Source: Nocardia flavorosea
GTDB taxonomy: Bacteria > Actinomycetota > Actinomycetes > Mycobacteriales > Mycobacteriaceae
Direction of reading: 5' to 3'
Assembly: GCF_015477805.1 (NCBI RefSeq)
Contig: NZ_JADLQL010000006.1
Coordinates: 1-64,000, forward strand
Length of the DNA stretch: 64,000 bases
Shown: positions 1 to 7,940 of the stretch, piece by piece
How the letters are laid out: the number at the start of each line of letters is the position of its first letter
Position numbering within the stretch: the stretch's first letter is position 1
Made by a program: the position numbers and the translations under genes
Notes under the pieces: model-generated
Seen by the model: only the letters and a program-made list of their open reading frames with translations
What the model was told of the DNA's origin: nothing
Databases searched by the model: none

Positions 1-62
1 TCCAAATACAGCCGGACCGCTCGGGCCTTCAACTCGTCCGGGTATTTCTTCGGTGCTGCCAC
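1..62 (-). CDS. IS3-family transposase OrfA, N-terminal part (runs off window)
   Basis: Read on the minus strand from a GTG at 62-60, the first 20 residues are VAAPKKYPDELKARAVRLYL. This is the usual start of IS3-type OrfA proteins, which carry a helix-turn-helix that binds the element ends. Only the first 20 codons are inside the window, so the element family is an inference from this short N-terminus. It lies inside the same mobile region as the serine recombinase downstream. The upstream bases hold a GGAG-like ribosome site (minus strand GGAGCCCCAC just before GTG). Confidence 0.6.
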   Translation of the reverse strand, partial: MAAPKKYPDELKARAVRLYL

Positions 63-367
63 GTGGGGCTCCTTCCCGGTCCTATCGGACCATGCTCAGA
101 GCCCTCCAAGGAAGCGGGGGAACCTCACAGTGAGGTGGGGAATCCTCGGCAGGCTGGTGGAGAGAGCCATGCCGACATCACGTATCTCACCGAGTCCCGA
201 CCACAGAGCACAACCCATTCAGGCCGGGCTCGGGACATCGACCATCGCGTCATTCGACGCCACCGCACTGCTGAACCTTGACCACAACTGCGGCCCTTCT
301 GTTCCGGTTGACCGGTACCACCGCTGTACCGGTCTCCTCCGCGATTTCGGGTTCGAGGGGTATCGCG
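63..367. other. intergenic stretch between transposase and small ORF
   Basis: About 300 bases with no ORF that I can support. It presumably carries the upstream side of the IS element and the promoter for the recombinase operon. I see no clear inverted repeat or tRNA in it. Confidence 0.4.
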
Positions 368-643
368 GTGTACTCTGAGTCCCGCGATTCCGCTGGTAGA
401 TCCGATGAGCCGGCGCCGGACCACATAGAGGTCGTGGTACCCGACGCCCCGCCCGAGCTGAACCCACCCGCAGCCGAGGCGCTCCTCCGGCTGATTCTGG
501 CGCACGCCCGCCGACACGAGAACGAGTCCGCCGAAGCTCAGAAATCCGACCCCTCCCCCGATCCATCCAGCACACGCACACCCCACAGCGGTCCAGCGCC
601 CGGCCGCGATATCGATCACGACCAGGAGGACCCACCGCGATGA
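368..643 (+). CDS. small hypothetical protein upstream of integrase
   Basis: A 91-residue acidic, proline-rich protein with no family I recognise. Its middle part reads EVVVPDAPPELNPPAAEALL followed by a basic helix (LRLILAHARRHE). I choose GTG at 368 because GAGGGG lies about 7 bases upstream; an in-frame TTG at 278 would make it 121 residues but lacks such a site. Its stop overlaps the start of the recombinase (ATGA at 640-643), so the two are translated together. Small ORFs in this position are common in actinobacterial serine-integrase elements, and a role with the integrase is only suggested by the overlap. Confidence 0.6.
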   Translation: MYSESRDSAGRSDEPAPDHIEVVVPDAPPELNPPAAEALLRLILAHARRHENESAEAQKSDPSPDPSSTRTPHSGPAPGRDIDHDQEDPPR

Positions 644-2340
644 TCAGATTCGCCTTCGCAGGCAGAGTTTCCACCGAGGACCAGCAAGATCCCGAAGCCT
701 CCCGGAACTGGCAGCGGGGCCGCGCCGAAGCCTTGATCGCGCAGCAGGGCCAGATCGTCGCCGAGTTCTTCGATGTCGGCCAATCACGATCCATCCCCTG
801 GAAACGTCGGCCCGCAGCCGCACAACTGCTCGAACTACTCAAACAGCCCGATCGTGGGTTCGACGCCGTCGTCATCGGTGAACCCCAACGCGCGTTCTAC
901 GGCAACCAGTTCGGGCTGACGTTCCCCGTGTTCGTCCACTACGGCGTCGAGTTGTGGGTCCCCGAGGTCGGCGGCCCGGTCGACCCCGAATCCGAAGCCC
1001 ACGACCTGATCATGTCCGTCTTCGGCGGCATGTCCAAAGGCGAACGCAACCGCATCAAGATCCGCGTCCGAGCCGCCATGGCCGCCCAAGCCAAAGTCGA
1101 AGGCCGCTACCTCGGCGGACGCCCACCCTATGGCTACCGCCTCACCGACGTCGGCCCACACCCCAACCCCAGCAAAGCAGCCGACGGCAAACGACTCCAC
1201 CAACTCGAACCCCACCCCGACACCGCACCAGTAGTGCAACGCATCTACCGCGAATACCTCTCCGGCATCGGGATCTTCGCCATCGCCCAACGCCTCACCG
1301 CCGAAGGCATCCCCTGCCCATCAGCCCACGACCGCCGCCGCAACCCACACCGCTCCGGTATCGCCTGGTCCAAAGGCGCGGTCCGAACCATCCTCACCAA
1401 CCCTCGCTACACCGGCTACGCGGTCTGGAACAAGCAACACAAACACGAATCCCTCATCGACGTCGACGACGTCGCCCTCGGCCACCAGACCCGTCCGACC
1501 TGGAACCAGAAGGACGAGTGGGTCTACTCCGACCACCCCGTCCACCCCGCACTGGTCAGCAAGATCGATCTCGACAACGTGCGACTACGTCTGGCCTCCC
1601 GGGGACCGAAATCCGGCGGCCGGGTCGTTACCCGCACCAAACACACCTATTGCTACACCGGGCTGCTGTTCCACCACGCATGCGGGCGACGGATGCAAGG
1701 AACCTGGAACCATGACCGCGCCCACTACCGCTGCCGCTACCCCTCCGAATACGCCCTCGCCAACGACCTCGACCATCCCCCATCGGTCTACCTGCGAGAA
1801 GACCACCTCACCGGCCCCCTCGACACCTGGCTCGCCGAGGTCTTCCACCCCGACCACATCGAGCACTCACTCGCCATGCTCGAACAAGTCCAACCCGACA
1901 CCACACCCGCCCTGGTCACCGCACGCAACTCCCTCGGCGAACTCGATCAGAAGCTGAGCAAGTACCGCGCCGCGCTGGAAGCCGGAACCGACCCGGCCGT
2001 AGTCGCGACCTGGATCAAAGAGGTACAAAATCAGCGAGAAATCGTCACCGCACAGGTAGCGGCACTCGAAGCGACACGAGGCACTCAGCGACAGTTGAGC
2101 AAGAAGGAGATCAAACAACTTGTCGAGGCCTACGGCGGCCTCACTCCGGCACTTCGCACAGCAGAACCAGGCGAAAAGCAGGAGGTATACCGGCGCCTCG
2201 GCGTGAAACTGACCTTCGACCACACCACACGAACAGTGGCAGCCGAAGCTCTCCCTCAGCCGCCCGTGGGCGTAGTGGTTGTGTCCGGAGGGGGACTTGA
2301 ACCCCCACGCCCTATAACGGGCACTAGCACCTCAAGCTAG
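640..2340 (+). CDS. large serine recombinase (integrase)
   Basis: A 566-residue site-specific recombinase expected to integrate and excise the element to its left. The N-terminal resolvase domain (about residues 3-150) carries the nucleophile Ser11 in GRVSTEDQ. A recombinase domain follows (about 150-310, with GGRPPYGYRL). Then come a zinc-ribbon-like segment (about 340-385, HHACGRRM...YRCRYP) and a coiled-coil stretch (about 420-500). An AGGAGGA ribosome site precedes the ATG. The last 19 or so codons (from 2282) are the reverse complement of a tRNA-Leu gene, so the C-terminus is built from the attachment-site side of the tRNA. This arrangement strongly suggests the tRNA 3' end is the att site. 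Length is normal for the family. Confidence 0.92.
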   Translation: MIRFAFAGRVSTEDQQDPEASRNWQRGRAEALIAQQGQIVAEFFDVGQSRSIPWKRRPAAAQLLELLKQPDRGFDAVVIGEPQRAFYGNQFGLTFPVFVHYGVELWVPEVGGPVDPESEAHDLIMSVFGGMSKGERNRIKIRVRAAMAAQAKVEGRYLGGRPPYGYRLTDVGPHPNPSKAADGKRLHQLEPHPDTAPVVQRIYREYLSGIGIFAIAQRLTAEGIPCPSAHDRRRNPHRSGIAWSKGAVRTILTNPRYTGYAVWNKQHKHESLIDVDDVALGHQTRPTWNQKDEWVYSDHPVHPALVSKIDLDNVRLRLASRGPKSGGRVVTRTKHTYCYTGLLFHHACGRRMQGTWNHDRAHYRCRYPSEYALANDLDHPPSVYLREDHLTGPLDTWLAEVFHPDHIEHSLAMLEQVQPDTTPALVTARNSLGELDQKLSKYRAALEAGTDPAVVATWIKEVQNQREIVTAQVAALEATRGTQRQLSKKEIKQLVEAYGGLTPALRTAEPGEKQEVYRRLGVKLTFDHTTRTVAAEALPQPPVGVVVVSGGGLEPPRPITGTSTSS

Positions 2341-2366
2341 CGCGTCTGCCATTCCGCCACCCGGAC
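2282..2366 (-). tRNA. tRNA-Leu (anticodon GAG)
   Basis: The minus strand folds as a class II tRNA of 85 nt. The acceptor stem is GTCCGGG pairing with TCCGGAC (one G-U pair) with discriminator A. The D-arm region is TGGCGGAATGGCAGACGC. The anticodon loop is CTTGAGG, giving GAG, followed by a long variable arm (TGCCCGTTATAGGGCG). The T-arm is GGGGGTTCAAGTCCCCC. CCA is not encoded. Its 3' half overlaps the end of the recombinase gene on the other strand, making this the likely integration site of the element to the left. Confidence 0.95.
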
Positions 2367-2625
2367 CGGTGTGCCCAGCAAGAGTATCCGATCGGGAGAA
2401 CAAGGCAAAATCGTGGGTTCTACCTGCGGAAATGCCAGCCTGAAATCGACGGCCTGTTCCGTGCTGCGGCCGGGGACGGATGCGGTCGGAATCCCGGCGA
2501 GACCCGGACGGATGGCGTCCGACCCGATGTCCACGGCCGGCCCCTGGCCGTAATAGGAATAGACCCGAGGCTCTGATGGTTGACATGGCAACATCAATCG
2601 TCGTCAACGTGAGGAACCTGCGACA

Positions 2626-3651
2626 TTGTCCGTGCCACTGAGCATTCTCGATCTGGTCTCCATCCCCGAAGGCTCAACGGCCCGCGATGGTATCGCCGCC
2701 TCTATGGATGCCGCCAGGACGGCAGACCGGCTCGGCTACCGGCGGCTCTGGTTCGCCGAGCATCACAACACTGCCAACCTTGCCGCCAGCGCCACAGCGC
2801 TGCTGATCGCTCAGGCCGCTTCGGTAACCGAGCGTATTCGCGTGGGATCCGGCGGTGTGATGCTCCCGAACCATGCGCCGCTGATGGTTGCCGAGCAGTA
2901 CGGGACGCTCGCCAGTATGTACGGCGACCGGATCGATCTGGGCCTGGGCCGGGCTCCGGGCACGGATATGATGACCGCCCGTGCGCTGAACCGGTCATCC
3001 AGCGAACCGCAGGCATTTGCGGAGCACATCTTCGATCTGCAGGGCTGGTTCGGCACCGACGGAACGGCCCGGAGCGCGCCGATCGTCTCGGCTGTCTCCG
3101 CGGGCACCGAGGTCCCGATCTGGGTGCTGGGTTCGACAGTAAACGGGGCCGCCATCGCCGGACAGCTCGGCTTGCCTTTCGCCCTCGCCTCGCATTTTGC
3201 GCCCGATCAGCTGGACGAGGCCGTCAAGGTTTACCGGGACACCTTTTCCGGTTCCGCACCCACCGCGCAGATCACCGAGCCCTATCTGATGGCGGGCATC
3301 AATGTCATGGTGGCGCCGACGGACGAGGAAGCCGAGCGAGAGTTCACCACGCTCGAACAGATGTTCCTCGATATCCGTAGCGGCCGACGCCGCAAGCTCC
3401 AACCACCCCTCGATCCCGAAGAGCTTGCCGCCCAAGGCGGTCGTGATCACGCGATGCTGCGCATCAAGGCAGTCGGCGCGCCGCGGACGGTCGCGCGGGA
3501 ACTGCAGGAATTCGTCGAGCGCACCGGCGCCGACGAGCTCATCACCGTCACCTACGCATACGATCCCGCAGTGCGGCAGCGCTCTCTGGAGCTTCTTGCC
3601 GGCGAATGGTTCGAACCGCCGACGGGTGCGCCCGGAGGCCGTGTTCCATAA
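2626..3651 (+). CDS. LLM-class flavin-dependent oxidoreductase
   Basis: A 341-residue luciferase-like monooxygenase of the MsnO8/alkanal-monooxygenase-like family, a TIM barrel that uses reduced FMN. Family marks are RLWFAEHHN near residue 45, GSGGVMLPNHAPL near 85, DLGLGRAPGTD near 105 and the C-terminal ADELITVTYAYDP. The TTG start at 2626 is chosen because GAGGAA lies about 9 bases upstream and the protein then begins at the usual point (SVPLSILDLV). It stands alone between the tRNA and an IS remnant. The substrate cannot be read from sequence. Confidence 0.9.
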   Translation: MSVPLSILDLVSIPEGSTARDGIAASMDAARTADRLGYRRLWFAEHHNTANLAASATALLIAQAASVTERIRVGSGGVMLPNHAPLMVAEQYGTLASMYGDRIDLGLGRAPGTDMMTARALNRSSSEPQAFAEHIFDLQGWFGTDGTARSAPIVSAVSAGTEVPIWVLGSTVNGAAIAGQLGLPFALASHFAPDQLDEAVKVYRDTFSGSAPTAQITEPYLMAGINVMVAPTDEEAEREFTTLEQMFLDIRSGRRRKLQPPLDPEELAAQGGRDHAMLRIKAVGAPRTVARELQEFVERTGADELITVTYAYDPAVRQRSLELLAGEWFEPPTGAPGGRVP

Positions 3652-3762
3652 GCCCGTCAGGTGGGGGTCGGAGCCTGGTGTCCGGGTGAGGAAGTCGGTG
3701 ATATGGCGAGGTCTTCGGTAACTGGTTGATCGACCGAGATCCAACTGAACACCGGAGACCTC

Positions 3763-3876
3763 GTGAACAGCGTAACGGCGTCTTGCCGTGCGGACTTGAC
3801 CGATGCCCAGTGGGCAATACCGAAACCACTACAGCGGCTCACCACCGAATCCTCGGAGGCACCAAGGGCTGACTGA
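3763..3876 (+). pseudogene. IS5-type transposase N-terminal remnant
   Basis: A 37-codon ORF from GTG carries ADLTDAQWAIPKPL near its start, matching the N-terminal motif (DLTDAQWxxLEPLLP) of IS5-family transposases. It stops after RAD, so only the N-terminus survives. Upstream, GCGAGGTCTTCGGT and ACCGGAGACCTCG form an imperfect inverted pair at about 3704-3763. The remnant lies just beyond the end of the MFS gene on the other strand and marks an old insertion. Confidence 0.6.
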
Positions 3877-3900
3877 CAGCGAGGAACAGTAGATAGTGCG

Positions 3901-5334
3901 TCATCGGCCGATGTGCACATTGTCCTTGCGACTCGGAAGCAACAGAGCGATTGCGGCGACTGCGACCATAACCCCGGCGATCGCAAGGAACGCGCGGTCG
4001 TACCCCGCGAGCAGTCCATCAGGTGAATTCGCGTCCTCGGTGGCGGGCATGCCCAGGACGATCAGGACGGCGAGGCCGAGTGCGGCGCCGACCTGTTTCG
4101 TAGTGTTCATCAGCCCGGACGCAGCTCCCGCATCGCCGGAATCGACTCCGGCGGTCACGGCGGCGGTTATCGGAGTGTTGAGCAGGCCGCCACCGATACT
4201 GAACAGCACTGCCGGGCCCAAGATCCCGGAGAGATAGTCACTGTCGGTGCTCAGCTGGCCTTGCCAGGCGAACCCGGCCGCGGCCAGGATCGCGCCGCCG
4301 GAGATCAGTGCCCGCCAGTCCACATACCGCATCAACCGTGGGGTCAGCCACACTCCGATCACGAGGGTGACGAGGGTGTGCGGGAGGAACGCGATACCGG
4401 TCTGCAGCGGGCTGTAACCCAGGCCGTTCTGCATGGACAGGGTCAGGAAGAACCACATCGGATTCAGGCACGCACCCGCCAGCAGCAACGCCGCATTCCC
4501 GGCCACCACCGAACGGATCCGCCACAACCGCAAGGGAAGCAGCGGCGCCGACGCCCACCGCACCTCGAAAATCACGAACGCGGCAAGCAGCACAGCCCCC
4601 GCCGCGAGCACGGGCACCGCCGACGACCATCCGGCGCTCCCGGCTTGCCCTGCCCCGTAGGCCACCGCAGCAAGCCCTGCGGTGGCCAGCACCGCGCCGG
4701 GAACATCCAACCGAGGCCGCTCCCGGCCCGGACCGTCCCGGTCGATCAGACGCCACGCGGCCGCGGCAACAACAATCCCGACCGGCACATTGATCAACAG
4801 AATCGCCCGCCACGACCATATTTCAACGAGCAGGCCACTGATCAGATTGCCCGCCGTGCCGCCGGCCATTCCGACCGCCGCCCACAGTGCCAGCGCGCGA
4901 GTCCTGGCCGGGCCCTCGGAGAAGGTCGTCGTCAGGATCGTCAGCGTCACCGGCGCCAGCAGCGCCGCCCCCAGCCCCTGCCCAGCCCGCGCCGCGATCA
5001 GCCAGCCCGCCGACGCGGCCAGCCCACCGGCCAGGCTCGCGGCGGTGAACAACCCGAGCCCGGCCAAGAACATCCGCTTACGGCCATAGAGGTCGGCCAG
5101 CCTGCCACCCAGCAGCAGCAACCCGGCGAACACCAGCGCATACGCGTTGACCACCCAACCCAGGGCCACCTCGCTCACCCCGAACGCCGAACGAATCGCG
5201 GGCAGCGCCACGTTCACGACCGAGATATCGAGCACCACCATGAACTGCGCACCACACACCAGCACCAGCACCGCGGTGACGCGCAGTCGGTTGCCCTGCT
5301 TCGCGACAGCCCCCGAGTCGACGCCTACATGCAT
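3901..5334 (-). CDS. MFS drug-exporter, DHA2 (EmrB/QacA) family
   Basis: A 477-residue proton-driven efflux protein with about 14 predicted membrane segments. It has the DHA2 signatures: VVLDISVVNVALPAI in TM1, loop motif A GGRLADLYGRKR, and motif C-like GLGAALLAPVTLTIL. I start at the ATG at 5334 because GGAGGT lies 6 bases upstream; a GTG two codons earlier overlaps that site. It is divergent from a TetR-type regulator across an 80-bp region with a clear operator, so it is probably repressed by that regulator and induced by its substrate, which is unknown. Confidence 0.93.
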   Translation of the reverse strand: MHVGVDSGAVAKQGNRLRVTAVLVLVCGAQFMVVLDISVVNVALPAIRSAFGVSEVALGWVVNAYALVFAGLLLLGGRLADLYGRKRMFLAGLGLFTAASLAGGLAASAGWLIAARAGQGLGAALLAPVTLTILTTTFSEGPARTRALALWAAVGMAGGTAGNLISGLLVEIWSWRAILLINVPVGIVVAAAAWRLIDRDGPGRERPRLDVPGAVLATAGLAAVAYGAGQAGSAGWSSAVPVLAAGAVLLAAFVIFEVRWASAPLLPLRLWRIRSVVAGNAALLLAGACLNPMWFFLTLSMQNGLGYSPLQTGIAFLPHTLVTLVIGVWLTPRLMRYVDWRALISGGAILAAAGFAWQGQLSTDSDYLSGILGPAVLFSIGGGLLNTPITAAVTAGVDSGDAGAASGLMNTTKQVGAALGLAVLIVLGMPATEDANSPDGLLAGYDRAFLAIAGVMVAVAAIALLLPSRKDNVHIGR

Positions 5335-5351
5335 ACCCACACCTCCACTGG

Positions 5352-5383
5352 TGATACAGACGTATCATATACATTCGTATCAT
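5352..5383. promoter_or_regulatory. TetR-type operator between MFS and TetR genes
   Basis: TGATAC-AGAC-GTATCA (5352-5367) is a perfect 6-bp-arm palindrome. The half CGTATCAT (5361-5368) recurs at 5376-5383, 15 bp further on, giving overlapping sites. It lies midway between the divergent starts, the expected place for a local repressor of both genes. Confidence 0.75.
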
Positions 5384-5417
5384 CGAGTTTCCGAACCCGT
5401 TCAGACGAGGAGGACCA

Positions 5418-6029
5418 GTGCCCAGGACGGCCGACCACACGATCCGGCGCGAGCAGATCGCCGACGCGGCGGTCCGCGTCGCAGGCCGCGCAGGACTACA
5501 GGCGGTCACCATGCGAGCCGTCGCAGCAGAAGCGGACGTATCTCTGCGGCTGGTGCAGTACTACTTCCACTCCAAAGCTGGGCTGCTCGCCGGCACCCTG
5601 ACACACCTCACCGAACTCAGCAACCAGCGATGGACACAGCGACTCGCCGTACTATCCGACCCGCCACCACCACGGGCGGTACTCGAGGCGTTCTTCGCCG
5701 AGGCACTACCCACCGACGAACCGAGCCGAGCGTTCCACCTGGTCGGCACCTCATACGCAGTGCTGGCCCTCACCGATCCCGAAGTCGCGCAACACCCTTT
5801 CATCACGGGAATCGACCGCCTCGAAGCCGTTCTCGCCGAAGCGCTCTCACGCGCCCGGGCAGCAGGCGAATTGAGCATCGATATCGATATCCCCACCGAA
5901 GCGACTCATCTGGTCATGCTCAGCCACGGTCTCGGTACCAGCGTCCTCATCGGTCAACACACGGTTGACACCGCCCGATCGGTTTTCCGGCGCTACCTCG
6001 ACCGCCTCTTCTTGCCCTGCGGCGAATAA
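5418..6029 (+). CDS. TetR/AcrR-family transcriptional regulator
   Basis: A 203-residue repressor. The N-terminal helix-turn-helix covers about residues 8-55 (AVTMRAVAAEADVSLRLVQYYF, then KAGLLAGTL), typical of TetR; the C-terminal ligand-binding half is variable. GGAGGA lies just upstream of the GTG start. It is divergent from the MFS exporter and most likely controls it through the palindromes at 5352-5383. Confidence 0.92.
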   Translation: MPRTADHTIRREQIADAAVRVAGRAGLQAVTMRAVAAEADVSLRLVQYYFHSKAGLLAGTLTHLTELSNQRWTQRLAVLSDPPPPRAVLEAFFAEALPTDEPSRAFHLVGTSYAVLALTDPEVAQHPFITGIDRLEAVLAEALSRARAAGELSIDIDIPTEATHLVMLSHGLGTSVLIGQHTVDTARSVFRRYLDRLFLPCGE

Positions 6030-6106
6030 CCCCACTGCGGCATGGCCGGAATGGCCTCGACGCGGTCGACGTTTTCCGGTGTGGCGAGCGGTAGCGTCGC
6101 GAAGTA

Positions 6107-6352
6107 TCACCGGAAAACGAAGGAGAGGCACGCGGCCGCATTCCCGGCTGCGCCCGCGTAAACCGGCCCCCAACGGACAAGCCGATACCATCGCGGTGCA
6201 GCACGGTCTCGCGGGTGTTGTGTCCGTTCGCCGTGTCGGCTCAACTTGTGCACCGTGGGTTGATCGAGGCGAACCAAGTAGTTGAACGGCCAGATCTGCC
6301 CACCGTGAGTATGGCCGGCGATCTGGAGGTCGACACCGGCGGATGTCAGCGA
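6107..6352 (-). pseudogene. metallophosphoesterase C-terminal fragment
   Basis: On the minus strand the frame reads AGVDLQIAGHTHGGQIWPFN, the conserved GHTHGG metal-binding motif of calcineurin-like phosphoesterases, followed by YLVRLDQPTVHKLSRHG. After RHG the frame is lost: the expected tail (TRGxGFWGPPxRVGxPPE-like) is scrambled across two frames (HRDGIGLSVGG and GPVYAGAAG). The N-terminal two thirds are absent and the fragment abuts the end of the Nudix gene. A decayed gene end. Confidence 0.7.
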
Positions 6353-6813
6353 AGTCGCTCGGCAAGCCGGGACAGCAATGGCCGCTGGCCGGCGGCCAGC
6401 TTGTCGTGCGCGGTGGTCGGATCGAACCATTCGACCCGATCGACCTCGGGGAAAGCGCGGCACTCGCCCGACCGGGGCGGCCATTCCATCTCGAATACCC
6501 CCGGCACGACCCGAGCCGGATCGAGCTCGCCCTCGACCGCCCACACCGTGACCTGCTTCTTACTCCGCCCGCTGCCGTACCGCACTTCCCCCAACGCGAT
6601 CCACTCCCCTTCGGGCACCGGCGTCCCCAGCTCTTCCTCGAATTCTCGGGCCGCAGCGGCGCGAGCCTCCTCGGCCGCCGGCTCGTACTCACCTTTGGGG
6701 ATCGACCACGCCCCCGAATCCTTACGCGCCCACAGCGGCCCGCCCATATGTCCCAGCAGCACTTGAACCTCCGGCTCACGACGAAACAGCAGTACTCCCG
6801 CGCTGTACTTCAT
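6346..6813 (-). CDS. Nudix hydrolase
   Basis: A 155-residue protein of the Nudix fold that would cleave a nucleoside diphosphate linked to another group. The Nudix box core is REFEEELG near residue 95, with upstream SIPKGEYEP as in the subfamily with an extended box start (the leading Gly is shifted by one place from the textbook pattern). The start at 6813 gives the normal MKYSAGVLLFRR beginning. It ends where the metallophosphoesterase remnant begins, suggesting a rearrangement at its 3' side. The exact substrate is not predictable. Confidence 0.9.
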   Translation of the reverse strand: MKYSAGVLLFRREPEVQVLLGHMGGPLWARKDSGAWSIPKGEYEPAAEEARAAAAREFEEELGTPVPEGEWIALGEVRYGSGRSKKQVTVWAVEGELDPARVVPGVFEMEWPPRSGECRAFPEVDRVEWFDPTTAHDKLAAGQRPLLSRLAERLR

Positions 6814-6846
6814 AGCGTGCAGTGTGCCCGAATGCGCCGGTCGGGC

Positions 6847-7173
6847 CTACGCCGTGACGAAGGCGATCCACGCCGACGCGGTGATCAGGAGCAGAACCGG
6901 TGTCATGACCTGTACGACCCGCGCCCGGTGATGCGCGGGAAACGCGAAAGGAACGGCCACCGCGGTGATCAGCGCGGCAGGCACCGACAATATCGTTCCG
7001 CCGATCAGCGCGTAACCGCTCGGATCGAACAGGGGGTCACTCGCGAACCGAGACACGAATACCAGATACAGGCAGCGTAACCAGAGCAATCCGGCGGCAG
7101 CGCCCACCCCGGCGGCCGCCGGTCGGTGGGTCCACCGGAAAACGGCCGGTCGCGGGGGAGGACGGGTGGTCAT
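6847..7173 (-). CDS. small membrane protein
   Basis: A 108-residue protein beginning MTTRPPPRPAVFRW, with three hydrophobic segments (about 20-40, 52-78 and 85-105). I recognise no family. The start at 7173 overlaps the stop of the upstream lipoprotein gene (ATGA at 7170-7173), so the two are co-transcribed and probably coupled in translation. A role with the lipoprotein is plausible but not shown. Confidence 0.7.
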   Translation of the reverse strand: MTTRPPPRPAVFRWTHRPAAAGVGAAAGLLWLRCLYLVFVSRFASDPLFDPSGYALIGGTILSVPAALITAVAVPFAFPAHHRARVVQVMTPVLLLITASAWIAFVTA

Positions 7174-7760
7174 CGGATTCGCTCCGCGATCACCGTGGTG
7201 ATCTCGATCGCCGGATCGCACACATCGTCACCAGGAGCGGTCGGCCGGGGGACATACTCGGTCTGGAACAGCCCACCGGAAGCTGCCTGCACCCAGATCA
7301 TGCAGTTCCGATGACCGGTGGCGTGGCGGTCGTCGATCAGGAACGTGGGTCGTCCCGCGATGTCCAAGGTCCTGAAGCCCTCTTCGTCACGCTTGACCTC
7401 CTCGAGATACGAGAAGCGGTCGAAAATGTTCGCAGCGAAGTACATTCTGAGCCCATCGACGGCCGTGTGCGGTGGGCCCCACCTGCAATAGCTGGGCCCG
7501 AAGTCCAGATTCGGCCCACCGGGTCCGGTAATTCCGAAGCGAGTGAGGTCCTCGGGCCCGAGCACCGTACAAGGATGGTTGTAGAGCTCGGACAAACTCC
7601 ACGGAGGTGTAGCGGACGGCGGTGTATCCGGATCGAGCACGGGCGGTGATGGCGCAGTCGTCGCGGTGCCCGGCACCTGGCAACCGGCGGCGGCGACGAG
7701 CGCCGACCCCATGAGCACAGCACCAATCCGGCGGACCCTGCTACCGGCTTTCTTCTGCAT
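7170..7760 (-). CDS. DUF3558 family lipoprotein
   Basis: A 196-residue secreted lipoprotein. A basic start MQKKAGSRVRR, a hydrophobic stretch and the lipobox LVAAAGC give lipid attachment at Cys about residue 25. The mature part has the DUF3558 pattern: PCTVLGPEDL, then GPSYCRWG, and paired cysteines near the end. GGAAGGGG lies 4-5 bases before the ATG at 7760; an in-frame earlier start would bury the signal peptide. It heads a two-gene unit with the small membrane protein. DUF3558 lipoproteins are typical of mycolata; function unknown. Confidence 0.85.
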   Translation of the reverse strand: MQKKAGSRVRRIGAVLMGSALVAAAGCQVPGTATTAPSPPVLDPDTPPSATPPWSLSELYNHPCTVLGPEDLTRFGITGPGGPNLDFGPSYCRWGPPHTAVDGLRMYFAANIFDRFSYLEEVKRDEEGFRTLDIAGRPTFLIDDRHATGHRNCMIWVQAASGGLFQTEYVPRPTAPGDDVCDPAIEITTVIAERIR

Positions 7761-7908
7761 GATTCCCCTTCCTGTGGCAATCACAGCACAGCCCCCTGGG
7801 TCGTGCAGCAGTGTCACGCCGAAGAGTTGTCCATCAACCGTTGCGTTCTCCGACGCCTACGGCGGCGAAAACCACTGCACCCAGCGGCCACCCGCGCGCC
7901 GATTACTC

Positions 7909-7926
7909 ATTGAAAATGATGTTCAG
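7909..7926 (+). promoter_or_regulatory. Zur/Fur-type box before methyltransferase gene
   Basis: TGAAAATGATGTTCA (7911-7925) is one mismatch from the perfect palindrome at 16007-16021. It lies just ahead of a -10-like TACTAT (7927-7932), and the GTG start follows at 7941. A bound repressor would block the promoter directly. Zur rather than Fur is inferred from the matching box before rpmJ at 49739. Confidence 0.75.
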
Positions 7927-7932
7927 TACTAT
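7927..7932 (+). promoter_or_regulatory. -10 element (leaderless transcript)
   Basis: TACTAT ends 8 bases before the GTG at 7941, and no ribosome site is visible. This is the arrangement of leaderless mRNAs, which are common in mycolata. Confidence 0.5.
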
Positions 7933-7940
7933 CGCTTGCC

